Assembly: GCF_032884065.1 (NCBI RefSeq)
Contig: NC_088880.1
Location: 33,011,298-33,075,297, forward strand
Reading direction: 5' to 3'
Origin: Artemia franciscana
Lineage: Eukaryota; Arthropoda; Branchiopoda; Anostraca; Artemiidae
Length of the DNA stretch: 64,000 nucleotides
Part shown: one piece after another, positions 37,338 to 47,673 of the stretch
Numbering within the stretch: the stretch's first letter is position 1
Layout: the number at the start of each line of letters is the position of its first letter
Notes under the pieces: generated by a model
Seen by the model: only the letters and a program-made list of their open reading frames with translations
Databases searched by the model: none
Told to the model about the DNA's origin: nothing
Made by a program: the position numbers and the translations under genes

Positions 37338-37361
37338 CCCCGTAACAGTACTGTTACGGGG
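37338..37361. repeat. Perfect 24-bp palindrome
   Basis: CCCCGTAACAGT followed by its exact complement ACTGTTACGGGG, flanked by a looser outer pair (TAACCCCCC and GGGAGGGGGTTA, 37327-37372). Confidence 0.85.
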
Positions 37362-37583
37362 GGAGGGGGTTAGATTAGGATGTTGCTAATGTTACGTGTG
37401 GGTTATTTATATTGCAATGTCCTCGGTGGTTTATTGCTATGAATGTAGCTGGGAGCTTTTCTTGATTCTTGCTAGCTTAAAATCGATATAATATAAGGGA
37501 TATTCAAATCAATATTATTTCTTGGGAGCTAATTAGTTGAGGAATTAGAATAAAGGACTGTTAACAATCCCCAATGATTTGGG

Positions 37584-40283
37584 AGACAGAATCATCTCAG
37601 CGATGTTTGGGTCTCCTAAGTTGTATAGATTCCCTTTAGAGCGTGTCTAAAGACCATAGGATTTGTACCTGGTGCCTGGGTTCATAGACAAAGACGATTA
37701 ATAGACATTAATTTTATTTAAGTACTCACATACAACTTCAGATAAGAGAACTTAATATGAAATTGTATTGACTGACATGAATCGACGCCAGAATAGAATT
37801 AACTCTCTTGCCACAAAAGCTATATCATATCAAGACCGGATTTCTAAATCCTGTCTTATTGCGTAGTTCGACCTTCTATCAAAGAGGTATGATAGTGTCG
37901 CAATACAACTGGTATTACCTAACTATAGTATGTGGTTTAACTTCCACTAAAAAGAGTTATTCCCTTTCACAATATAACCAGGATTTTCCTATTTAGTTCG
38001 TTGGGTTCAAATAAACCAGTTGATTCTTTATTGTAGAAATTTGATTCTTATTGGCTAGTTTAAAAAGTAACATTTTTACTTACTGTAACAAGAGCAACAA
38101 ATAATTCGAACTCGTACCTAAAAGAATGTATCTTACGGGATAATGAATTTAGCTTTAAAATCTTTAGATGTTTAAAAGATTTTTATTTTGAAATTTTCTA
38201 AGGTGAAATGAATGAGGGATTCGGTCCCAAATTTTATGGGGGGATTAAAGGCCTGTATGTTACATATCCCCTTTCCCGCTGTAGAATGACGTCATCATCA
38301 TTCAGACTAATCTCCTTTTAAATTTTATGTTTCCTTAAAATTCTTTATTGTTTATTAAAGATTATTTTTTTAATTCCTTCACTGCAAAATGATTATTTAA
38401 TTTTTTTTTTATTTATACTCCTACACCTTACATTAATCCTACACCTTACATTAAAATTACATTAATATAAAGCACTTGAACAACAAATGGGTTTACACGT
38501 GAATACCTGATTTCAGTTTTTTTTTTTTATTGTAATCAAATTTTCTTTATTATGATTTAACTGTGTATTTATTTATTGTATTTGGCTCTCAATTGATCCC
38601 CGGTATTCTAAAACATTAAAGTGTACAATTATATTAAAATTATATCATAATAAAAAATCACTATTGGTACATTGACATAGTTTAAGTCTGAATAGTTTAA
38701 GTTTCAGGTCTAACTATGTAGACCTGAGAAGACACAGTATTCAGCTAAGAAGGTACACCCACCACACACTCACGAAGACACCAACAAGAACTAAGACTAT
38801 CAACGGATCAACTGCATTAAAATATATACAAACCCAACATTAGCAACATCACGAACACTGATGAAGATTGCAAAAGAACAACATAAGTCCCAGTTTTATA
38901 ACTTGTGTATCAACGTACCAAGTAAGGTCTTAAGAGCTATCTTAGTCAATCGACTCATAAGACAATTTAACAAAAGTTTCAGAACATTACAAACTTTAAC
39001 AACTCGTAAAAATTTTAAACAGTAATTTGAGGTGAAAAACTGAAAATTGACATTAATTAGCAAGAGACATGTTATACCAATTCAATTAGTGAAAGAAGAC
39101 ATGAAAATTATGATATAGGTGTGAAAGAAAACATTATAAACTTAGTGATGAACGATAATAGAATGTGCCAACAGTGAATTGTAAAATTAACTCGGTGGAA
39201 AACTATGTAAATGTGCCAATAGTGATTTTATTATGATATAATTTTAATATAATCGTACAATTTAATGTTTTAGAATACCTGGGATCAATTGAGAACTAAA
39301 TACGATAAATAGATGAACAGTTAAATCATAATAAAGCAAATTTGATAACAATTCAAAAAAAACAAAAAACAATTGAAATCAGGTATTCACGTGTAAACCC
39401 ATTTGTTGTTCAAGTGCTTTATATTAATGTAATTTTAATGTAAGGTGTAGGATTAATGTAAGGTGTAGGAGTATAAGTAAAAAAAAGTTAAATAATAATT
39501 TTGCGGTGAAGGAATTATAAAAAGAATCTTTAATAAACAATAAAGAATTTTAAGGAAACATAAAATTTAAAAGGAGATTAGTCTGAATGATGAGGACATC
39601 ATTCTACAGTGGAAAATGGGATGTGTCACATACAGGCCTGCAATTCCCCCCCCCCCCTAAAATTCAGGACTGAATCCCTCATTCATTTCACCTTAGAAAA
39701 TTTCAAAATAAAAATCCTTTAAACATCTAAAGGTTTTAAAGTTAAGTTCATTATCCTGTAAGATACGTCCTTTTAGGCAAAATTTCGAATTATTTATTGT
39801 TCTCATTACAGTAAGCAAAAATGTTGCTTTTTAAACTAGCCAATAAGAATCAAATTTCTACAATAAAGAATCAACTGGTTAATTTGAAGGCAACGAACTA
39901 AATGGGAAAATCCTGGTTATATTGTGAAAGGGGAATAACTCTTTTTAGGGGAGGTTAAACCACATACTATAGTTAGGAAATACCAGTTTTATTGCGACAC
40001 TATAATAACTCTTTGATAGAAGGTCGAATCCGGCCTTGATATAATATAGCTTTGTTGGCAAGAGAGAGTTAGCTCTATTCTGGCGTCGATGCATGTCAGT
40101 CAGTGCAATTTCATATTGAAGTTATCTTATCTGAAGTTGTATATGAGTACTTAAATAAAATTATTGTCTATTAATCGTCTTTATGAACCCAGGCACCAGG
40201 TGCAGTTCCTATGGTCTTCTGGCACGCTCTCAAGGGAATCTATACAACTTGGGAGACCCGAATATCGCTGAGATTATTCTGTC

Positions 40284-40284
<1 letters not shown>
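37584..40284. mobile_element. Giant inverted repeat, arms of about 1.1 kb
   Basis: The left arm (37584 to about 38690) and right arm (about 39203-40284) are inverted copies along their whole length. Anchors include GACAGAATCATCTCAGCGAT against ATCGCTGAGATTATTCTGTC at the tips, GCACCTGG-type strings near 37675/40195, CAATAAAGAATTTTAAGGAA and its complement, and AATCACTATTGG against CCAATAGTGATT at the inner ends. The arms differ by substitutions and small indels. The ~510-bp spacer has no clear frame and a small hairpin (CAGGTCTAACTATGTAGACCTG) at 38706-38727. The right tip runs directly into an (AT)n tract. Confidence 0.85.
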
Positions 40285-40379
<95 letters not shown>

Positions 40380-40400
40380 AGTACTCATATATATATATAT
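40284..40400. repeat. (AT)n microsatellite
   Basis: About 95 bp of AT dinucleotides with one C interruption near 40301, then GTAAGTACTC and a further 18 bp of AT. It joins the giant inverted repeat to the Helitron. Confidence 0.95.
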
Positions 40401-40430
40401 CATGTAAAAATAAGTTGTTTGTGTGTCGAC

Positions 40431-40491
40431 TGACGTCATGTTTGTAATGACGTCAAAGGCTTTATACATGACGTCATTATAAGTATATAAG
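40431..40491 (+). promoter_or_regulatory. Three TGACGTCA sites plus TATA box
   Basis: TGACGTCA, the CRE/ATF palindrome, occurs at 40431-40438, 40448-40455 and 40469-40476. TATATAAG follows at 40484-40491, 50 bp before the first Helitron ATG at 40541. The spacing is that of a compact TATA promoter with upstream activator sites. A further full site lies just after the helicase at 44467-44474 and a partial one (GACGTCA) at 44500. Confidence 0.6.
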
Positions 40492-40540
40492 AACGCCTTT
40501 CAAAGAGAAATTTTTAATATAGATCTTAAAATGTCTTAAA

Positions 40541-41524
40541 ATGACAGAAGAACCTACAATGGCAGATGAAACAGCCGAGGAAGCTGCTCAAAGAGTCTAT
40601 GCCAAAAGGCTTGCGGATAATAGAGAAAGTATGAAAAGAAAGCGTGTCGAGGAATCACAACAACAGCGTGAAAACAGGCTTGCGGCTAATAGAGAAAGTA
40701 GGAAAAGAAAGCGTGCCGAGGAATCACAACGACAGCGTGAAAACAGGCTTGCGTCTCAAAGAGAAATCACCAAAAGAAAACTTGTCGAGGAATCACAAAA
40801 GCAATCTGAAAATTTTCGCCTGGCATTCAGGTACAGCCCAGTCGATGATTATAGCTTGAGTTCAAATTGTGTTGAGTTCAAATGTGTTCAAATCGGGACT
40901 ATGTCTAAAATTTGTCCCTATTGCAAGGCCTTGAAATTTAATGGTGAAACAATGGAAATGTGTTGTGCCTCAGGAAAAGTTAAACTTCCTCAACTGGCTG
41001 CACCACCAGAGCCATTGAAGACTTTGCTTACTGGAACTACGTCAGAATGTAAGCGTTTTTTGTTAAACATCAGAAAATATAACTTATGTTTTGAAATGAC
41101 GTCGTTTGGTGCCCAAATCGAAAATCAAGATCAATTTATGCCTACTTTCAAAGTAAAAGGGCAAATTTATCATAGAGCAGGGTCCCTTCTACCATTCTCA
41201 GGCGAGAATCATAAATTTTTAAAACTGTACTTCATCAGTGATAGAAATTCTGAATTGAATGCACGTTGCGAATTTTCTCCCGACGTTGAAAGGACTGTCG
41301 TTTCCCAATTGCAACATCTTTTCCATGAAAATAATAATTTAGTGCGTCTGTTCAAAACAGCAATCGATTTGATGCCTACTGATACGCATAAAATTGTTAT
41401 TTCCGCTAACAAAACGCCTACTGACCAATATGTGCGTAGATACAATGCTCCAACTATCGACGAAGTGGCAATCGTTATGGTCTGTCATCAGTTTTTACCT
41501 CGAGATATTATTCTTCATAAGTGA
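40541..41524 (+). pseudogene. Helitron Rep/helicase, N-terminal part
   Basis: 327 codons. Residues ~20-85 are three tandem repeats of the type RLADNRESMKRKRVEESQQQ, basic and probably helical. A zinc-binding region follows (ICPYCKALKF, then MEMCCASGKV), then conserved Helitron stretches with NLVRLFKTAIDLMPTDTHKI, ending QFLPRDIILHK before a TGA. Beyond the TGA, the same frame continues NAQLVRIAETHRCY, so the stop is an internal nonsense change, not the natural end. Confidence 0.75.
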
Positions 41525-42243
41525 AACGCTCAGTTGGTAAGAATTGCTGAAACTCATCGATGCTACCATGCCCTACAATATCCTATCATTTTTGGGATGG
41601 AGCCGACGGCTATCACTTTAATAATAAATTGCAAGATCCATCCACTAACAAACAAACGGATAAAATGCAGCGCAATACATTACTATTCCTATAGGCTAAT
41701 GATTCGTCAGGATGAAGACAATTATATTTTAAAATGCTGTCAATTTTTCACCAATACATCGTTGATATGTATGCAAAAATTGAATCAGAACGTTTGCTAT
41801 TTATCCGTCTGAATCAGACCAAGCTCCGCTCTCAACAGTACATTCATTTGCGAGATGCAGTCGTAAATGACAGTAATACCACAAACGTTGGAAAATTAAC
41901 GAATTTACCTTCGTCACATGCTGGCAGTCCCCATCATATGCATGAATATGCTCACGATGCTATTGCGTTTGTTCGTCTCTATGGTCGTCCAGATTTATTT
42001 ATTACATTTACATGTAATCAATCTCGCGACGAGATACTTTTACTTCAAGGACAATCGGCGGTTCATAGAGAAGACATTACGGCCCGTGTCTTCCGGCAAA
42101 AGTTGAAATCACTGATAAACTACATAGGAAAACTTAAAATTTTTGGGTCAGTGCGATGCTGGATGTACTCAGTAGAATGGCAAAAACGAGGATTGCCACA
42201 CGCACATATTTTAATCTGGCTACATGATAAAAATTACTTCTAA
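41525..42243 (+). pseudogene. Helitron Rep nuclease domain, first half, frameshifted
   Basis: The frame after the stop runs to about 41594, then the sense moves to another frame (FWDGADGYHFNNK), back again (HYYSYRLMIRQDEDNYIL) and again at about 41734 (FHQYIVDMYAKIESERLLFI). The last piece holds the Helitron_like_N domain, with HMHEYAHDAIAFVRLYGRPD and LFITFTCN. The HUH nuclease motif is seen as RGLPHAHILIWL near 42190-42225, whose two histidines bind the metal ion. Confidence 0.75.
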
Positions 42244-42744
42244 TGAAATTGACGATGTGATTTCCGCTGAAATTCCTGATGAAAATGTCGATAAGGGCTT
42301 ATACGATATTGTTGTAAAAAATATGATACATGGACTTTGCGGTGCACTGAATGAAAAATCACCATGCATGGCCAAAGGAAGGTGCACAAAGCAATATCCT
42401 CGACTTTTAGTACCCAACACAATTACTGGCAATGATGGTTACCCACAATATAGAAGAAGATCTACTGACGATGGCGGTAAAACAGCAATAATAAAGAAGC
42501 ATAACGGTACCACCATCGAAGTAGATAATCAGTGGGTTGTTCCATATTCACCTTTATTGTCAAAAACATTTAATGCACACATAAACGTTGAATACTGTAA
42601 CTGCGTAAAGGCAATCAAATACATATGTAAATACGTCACTAAAGGCAGTGACATGGCAGTTTTTGGCTTGCAGTCCGAAATCAGTGATACCGATGAAAAC
42701 GTACAATATCAGGCTGGAAGGTAAATTAGTAGTAATGAAGCTGT
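42224..42744 (+). pseudogene. Helitron Rep nuclease domain, catalytic Tyr half
   Basis: Continues the previous piece after a frameshift in the WLHDK overlap. It reads NEIDDVISAEIPDEN, then CAK-type cysteines (SPCMAKGRCTKQYPR), and the helix AIKYICKYVTKGSD, whose two tyrosines four residues apart are the strand-joining residues of the two-tyrosine Rep family. A TAA at 42722 interrupts GR-ISSNEAVWRILSFPIH, which continues in the same frame for about 20 codons. Confidence 0.75.
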
Positions 42745-44457
42745 TTGGCGAATTCTTTCATTTCCGATACATTGCGACTAAGAGCCCTGAATCCACCGGA
42801 TACAACGTTAACTGCTTTCTGTTCGTTATGTCAAAATGATTCTTTTGCAAAAAAACTGCTGTATACTGAAGTGCCTTCGTATTACACGTGGAATGCTAAA
42901 AATAAAGTATTTGAACGTCGAAAACAGGGTAAGTCAGTCGACGGCCAACCTACCATCTTCAAAGATACCACGATAGGAAGACTCTACACCATTCACCCCA
43001 ATCAACATGAATGCTTCTTTCTCCGCCTGCTTTTGGTGAATGTACCCGGTCCGACGTCCTTTGAGTATTTGAGAACTGTAAACAGTATTATACATGACAC
43101 TTACCGTAGTACATGCCAAGCTCTGAATTTATTCGAGAATGATCAACACTGGGACAACTGCATCAATGACGCGTGCGAAACGTCAACTCCAAGTCAAATT
43201 CGTGCATTGTTTGGAATCATACTAACAACTTGCTCTCCTTCAGCTCCTAGAGAGTTCTGGGAAAAAAATAAATCGAAAATGGCCGAGGATACACTCCATC
43301 AAAAACGGCTAGAGACGTCAGATATGACTTTTAATTTTACATCAGAAATTTATAACTACACTTTAGTTATTAAATCGTATTTAATAAATTACCTAATATA
43401 TATAATTACCTATTATATAAATTACCTAATATACCTAATAATATATAAATTACCTAATCGTAACGCTGCTGTTTCAACATGTGTAGAATTGGATCGTGAA
43501 CAAAGTTACAGCACGAGTGATCTATTGTCGTATGTACAAAATAATATTTCTAAGTTAACGTCTGAGCAAAAGGACATTTATGATAAGATAATGCATTGTG
43601 TCGATAACAACGTTGGAGAAATCTTCTTTTTGGATGCACCAGGAGGTACTGGTAAAACATTTGTGATAAAATTGATTCTGGCATCAATTCGATCAAAAAA
43701 TGACATAGCGTTGGCAATTGCGTCGTCCGGAATAGCCGCAACGTTGCTGCCTGGTGGAAGAACTGCTTTTTCCGCTTTGAGATTGCCTCTGAATTTGCAT
43801 TCTACAGAAACTCCCACGTGCAATATTTCCAAATCATCTGGGATGGGTAAAGTATTGCAGCAATGCAAACTTATTATTTGGGACGAGTGCACAATGGCAC
43901 ACAAAAAATCGCTCGAGGCTCTGGATCAATCATTGAGAGATTTGCGAGGAAATTCGAAACCCTTTGGCAGCACATTAATATTGCTTGCGAGAGATTTCAG
44001 GCAAACATTACCTATAACACCAAGATCAACTCCTGCAGACGAAATGAATGCTTGCCTGAAAAATTCTAATTTATGGGCACACGTAAAAACATTGAAATTA
44101 ACTACAAATATGCGTGTCCGATTGAAAAACGATGACTCTGGTCAAACATTTTCAGATCAATTGCTTGCAATTGGAAACGGAAAGCTCCCAGTAGACTCAA
44201 TTTTAGGACGTATACAACTGCCTGCTGAATTCTGTAATTTAGTGACGACCGAAAATGAATTGGTTGAAAAAGTATTTCCGAATATTTTAACCAATTATAA
44301 AAATCATAAATGGCTAAGTGAACAAGCGATTCTGGCAGCCAAGAATAAAGACGTCCACGAAATCAACAATATTGTTTTGACCAAGATTCGAGACCAGGCA
44401 GTCCTTTACAAGTCAGCCGACACAGTTCTGGAACCAAATGAGCATCTGAATTTTTAA
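42745..44457 (+). pseudogene. Helitron PIF1-like helicase, truncated
   Basis: The longest open piece (570 codons). It has the linker with NPPDTTLTAFCSLC and VPSYYTWNAKNKVFERRKQG, then the helicase core: LTSEQKDIYDKI (motif upstream of Walker A), DAPGGTGKTF (Walker A), IIWDECTMAHK (Walker B) and ARDFRQTLP (motif III, where GGDFRQ is usual). It stops at LEPNEHLNF with the C-terminal motifs, which complete the ATPase site in PIF1 helicases, missing. Residues ~207-238 are an unusual AT-encoded insertion (separate finding). Confidence 0.8.
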
Positions 44458-44544
44458 ATTCCCGAGTGACGTCATTTTCATTTACATCAATATTGCAACG
44501 ACGTCAGACTTCTGTGGGAAAAATAAAGATTTTCATGTAAGGAG

Positions 44545-45310
44545 AAGTTTATATTAAATTGCTTAAAGAGCAAAAACTATATTTGCATTTATTTTGTCAA
44601 CGGATTACAACAATTCAAAAACCTTAAAAAAGAAAACCAAAAGTTTGAAGCTTAGTAGAAATTGTTCTTAGAAACACGAATTGCTATAGTAATCAAATAC
44701 CTTTGAAAAGAGACTGTATGAAAAGATATCAAATTGCGTAAAGAGCAAAAGACTGGTAGTTTCAAAATTATTTTTATATATTTTAACAAGGGATTGCACC
44801 AATTCAAAAACCTTAAAAAAGAAAACCAAAAGTTTGAATAGTTTATATCGTTAGAAAAACTTCATTACCTTTTTTTTTCTTGTAAGTATGAGCAATGTCA
44901 TTTTAAGACATGAAAAAAAAGTTGAGAAATTTTTCGCGTTCAGTTTACAATTGCTAAAGTTATTATGTAAACTACTAACATATTTGCGGTGCCTGAGCAA
45001 AAATTTTAGTATTTTACTTCAAACTAGAGAACTACATAAAAAAATATTTATGTTGTTTTTTTATATAAGATCAACTCGCTGCATGATTAAACTTTGAGGT
45101 TTGAACGTAACCAGTTATATAATGTCATTAGGAAGACCCCAAAAAACGAAAATTTGCAATTATTACAAATGACGATTCTCTATTTTGACAAGGGATTACA
45201 ACAATTAAAAAACGTTAAAAAAGGTAACCAAAATGTTCAAGCTTAGAACATATCGCTGTTAAAATTTACACTTGCTTAAATAACGAAGCATCTTTGAAAA
45301 GACAGAAGCA
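44545..45310. repeat. Three degenerate units downstream of the Helitron
   Basis: The string AATTGCRTAAAGAGCAAAA, then ATTTTRACAAGGGATTRCAA, CAATTCAAAAACCTTAAAAA and AGAAAACCAAAAGTTTGAA occurs from about 44553, again from about 44726, and more diverged from about 45150. It may belong to the Helitron 3' region or be a separate insertion. Confidence 0.55.
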
Positions 45311-45364
45311 TGAAAAGACTATAAATTGCGTTAACTAGTATAATAAGTATACTACTGGTAATAC

Positions 45365-45640
45365 CTCATTGCAGCGTCAAGCCCCCTGAGCCCAACACAA
45401 CATGTGCACGCTTATTCGTTAAGCGTGCCTCCCTCGCATGAAGCCTCCCTCGCATGAAGTTCCAGTTTCTTTAAGTCCTCTCTTACGATCTCCTCTCATC
45501 CCATTTGGGGACGACCTGCTTTTCGTTCGGCCCTAGATGGATGGCCAAAAAGGACAATCTTTAACAGTCTGTCATCTGCAAAATCTGTCCTAGCCATCTC
45601 AACCTCTCTCCTATCATATCTTATTATATAAAGCCGGATA
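45365..45640 (-). mobile_element. RTE-like LINE 3' fragment, minus strand
   Basis: On the minus strand the segment includes the DRLLKIVLFGHPSRAERKAG stretch and the end seen at 21050-21290. CCTCCCTCGCATGAAG is directly duplicated at 45429 and 45445. Confidence 0.6.
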
Positions 45641-45689
45641 GAGCCACATCTTTCGGACAGCTTACTGCTTGAAATACAGTGAGTCAAAT

Positions 45690-46205
45690 GGGTTACGAGT
45701 TTTACTCTTGAGAATGATGCTGAAAAATGTATCGAGCTAGTTGAACTTACTCTTCTTCTGGTTTGGATACAGTTTAACGATATATTTGGATATGCTTCTT
45801 AAATTTTACTACCGAATTTTACTCTTGAGAATGATACTGAAAAATGTGTCGAGCTAGTTGAACTCACTCTTCTTCTGGTTTGGATGCAGTTTAACAATAT
45901 GTTTGGATATCGATATATTTGGATATGCTTTTTAAATTTTATTACCGAATTTTACTCTTGAGAATGATACTGAAAAATGTATCGAGCTAGTCGAACTCAC
46001 TCTTCTTCTGGTTTGGATGCAGTTTAACGATATGTTTGGATATCGATATATTTGGATATGCTTCTTAAATTTTACTACCGAATCTTACTCTTGAGAATGA
46101 TACTGAAAAGTGTATCGAGCTTGTTGAACTCACTTTTCTTCTGGTTTGTATAAAGTTTAACCAAATGTTTTGATATCAATTTGTTTGGATATGCTTTTTT
46201 AATTT
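45690..46205. repeat. Tandem repeat, about 125-bp units, four copies
   Basis: Units start with TTTTACTCTTGAGAATGATR and include CTGAAAAATGTATCGAGCTA, CTTCTTCTGGTTTGGATGCA and GTTTGGATATGCTTYTTAAA. Starts are near 45699, 45819, 45953 and 46084. The last unit is the most diverged. Confidence 0.85.
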
Positions 46206-46830
46206 ATGTCAGGTTGCCGAGCAAAAAATTCTTTTTAAATTAATTTTCATGTGTTTAATTTCTTATGCCTCCATTTGTTTATGTTTTCTCATTATAAAAG
46301 TATGTTTGAAAGTAAGTATGAATTATCTAATGTACATCTCTAGTCTTTGTCTTTCTAGGCTCTCTAGTCTTTCTCCAAAATATGAATTAGATAAAATTCA
46401 CAAGGAACATCGACATCATAAGTCGGTGACCAGCAGACACATGCCTTGTTTTTTCATCGCCTGTGGTAATTCAGAATATGCTGTATCATTTTTGGAAAAA
46501 AGAATTCAAACTTTACCCCTCAAACAAATATTTGTTCTGGTTCAACCATATATTGTTACAACATTACATTCATTTGTTTAGTCCATTTTCTCCTATTATT
46601 TTTGTTTCTGGAATATTTGGAAGTTGTGCGAATATCCATAAAATCGTAAGGCTCTTGTATCTTTAGATCAAAGAACATTTGTTGCTATAATATTTAACCA
46701 ATAGAATGGTAATTTTTATATAATGTTTAATGGTAATGGTAATGGTTTGTTTATTCACGTATCTTAACCATTTTTCAACTATTATTGTACCTATGAATTA
46801 TCCGTCTTTAAAATGTTTATGTGGTTCAAG

Positions 46831-46947
46831 GTTTGAGATCGACCCGTTAAAAGTTGTTTGCCCACACGACCTCCACGGGATATGCAAAGATAAACAGTGC
46901 TCGTATCAGCATCTTCCAAGGTCTACTCAATAAAGCTTCGAGATCAG
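46831..46947 (+). CDS. ZFC3H1: ZFC3H1, C3H zinc-finger exon
   Basis: After TTCAAG|G (46831) the frame reads FEIDPLKVVCPHDLHGICKD, then KQCSYQH. The C-x7-C-x4-C-x3-H spacing is identical to the special zinc finger of ZFC3H1 (zf-C3H1 domain). The first G completes the CC left by the coiled-coil exon. The frame then reads LPRSTQ and stops (TAA 46931-46933). A strong donor GTGAGT at 46948 follows, and one frame over the sequence reads SKVYSIKLRDQ up to it, which resembles the family continuation, so a one-base indel or sequencing error is likely. The C-terminal TPR-like half of the protein is not found in the window. Confidence 0.72.
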
Positions 46948-46949
46948 GT

Positions 46950-47670
46950 GAGTAGGATCGATGTTTTACACTTAAACAAAAAGTATTGTATTGACTAAGG
47001 ATATCTTAAAAAAAATTAATTGCTGGATGTCTAGCCTATTTGTTCTAGCCATTTTTCTAGAGGGGGGTATTACCACGAACTCTAGGGAGGCCAGCACCAT
47101 GGTTATAGGGTCGCTCTTCGGTAGCGTTCTTTGTAATTGTATTCTAATGAAAAATAAAGCAGATTTTTTTTATTTTTTTCAAAAAAAAGTGTCTTAGAAA
47201 AGTTTAAAACTTGAAGAGTTAAAAAATTAGCCTTCTTTACATAGGCCTTGGCTTCCCTACTTTTTCAAAATTCGGGCTATATCTGAAAAGCAGGGATTTA
47301 GCATTGAATATTTTTCTTAATGAGTATATATTGACAACCGGAAGGATTGTCCCCTTCTGAAGGCGCAGATTATCTTTGAATTAATTATTAATTATCTTTG
47401 TATAGTCAGATTCCACGTGAAAACCGACGTATGTTTTGCAAATAGATTTTTTTTCCTAAAAATACTTCTAGGCCTATCAAAGTAAGAGATGTTATGAAAT
47501 TTATAAGCAGGTTTGACAATTCAAAACCAGCAAAAAGGCTAGAAAAAAAAAATTGTCTCTTTTGGCATGATCCGGAACGCGGATTTGTAAGCATTTACCC
47601 GTTTTCAACAAAAGAAGTTATGTTTTCCGCCCATATTTTAAAATTGAGGATAAAAATAAGTGTCTAATAG
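46950..47670. other. Probable intron or intergenic sequence, nothing recognised
   Basis: T- and A-rich, with short open frames only. The ZFC3H1 TPR-like region that should follow the zinc finger was looked for and not recognised. Confidence 0.35.
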
Positions 47671-47673
47671 ACG

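Larger units (their letters stand above)
40401..44530 (+). mobile_element. Degenerate Helitron (rolling-circle transposon)
   Basis: Carries, in order, the basic/coiled N-terminal part, the Rep nuclease domain with its HUH histidines, the Tyr-bearing helix and a PIF1-type helicase, the Rep/Hel architecture of animal Helitrons. At least three frameshifts and two premature stops divide it into four pieces. The helicase lacks its last motifs. A candidate 5' end is TCATGTAAAAATAAG after an A of the AT tract (40400/40401), matching the A|TC insertion habit. A CTRR end with its hairpin was not identified, so the 3' limit is uncertain. Confidence 0.8.
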
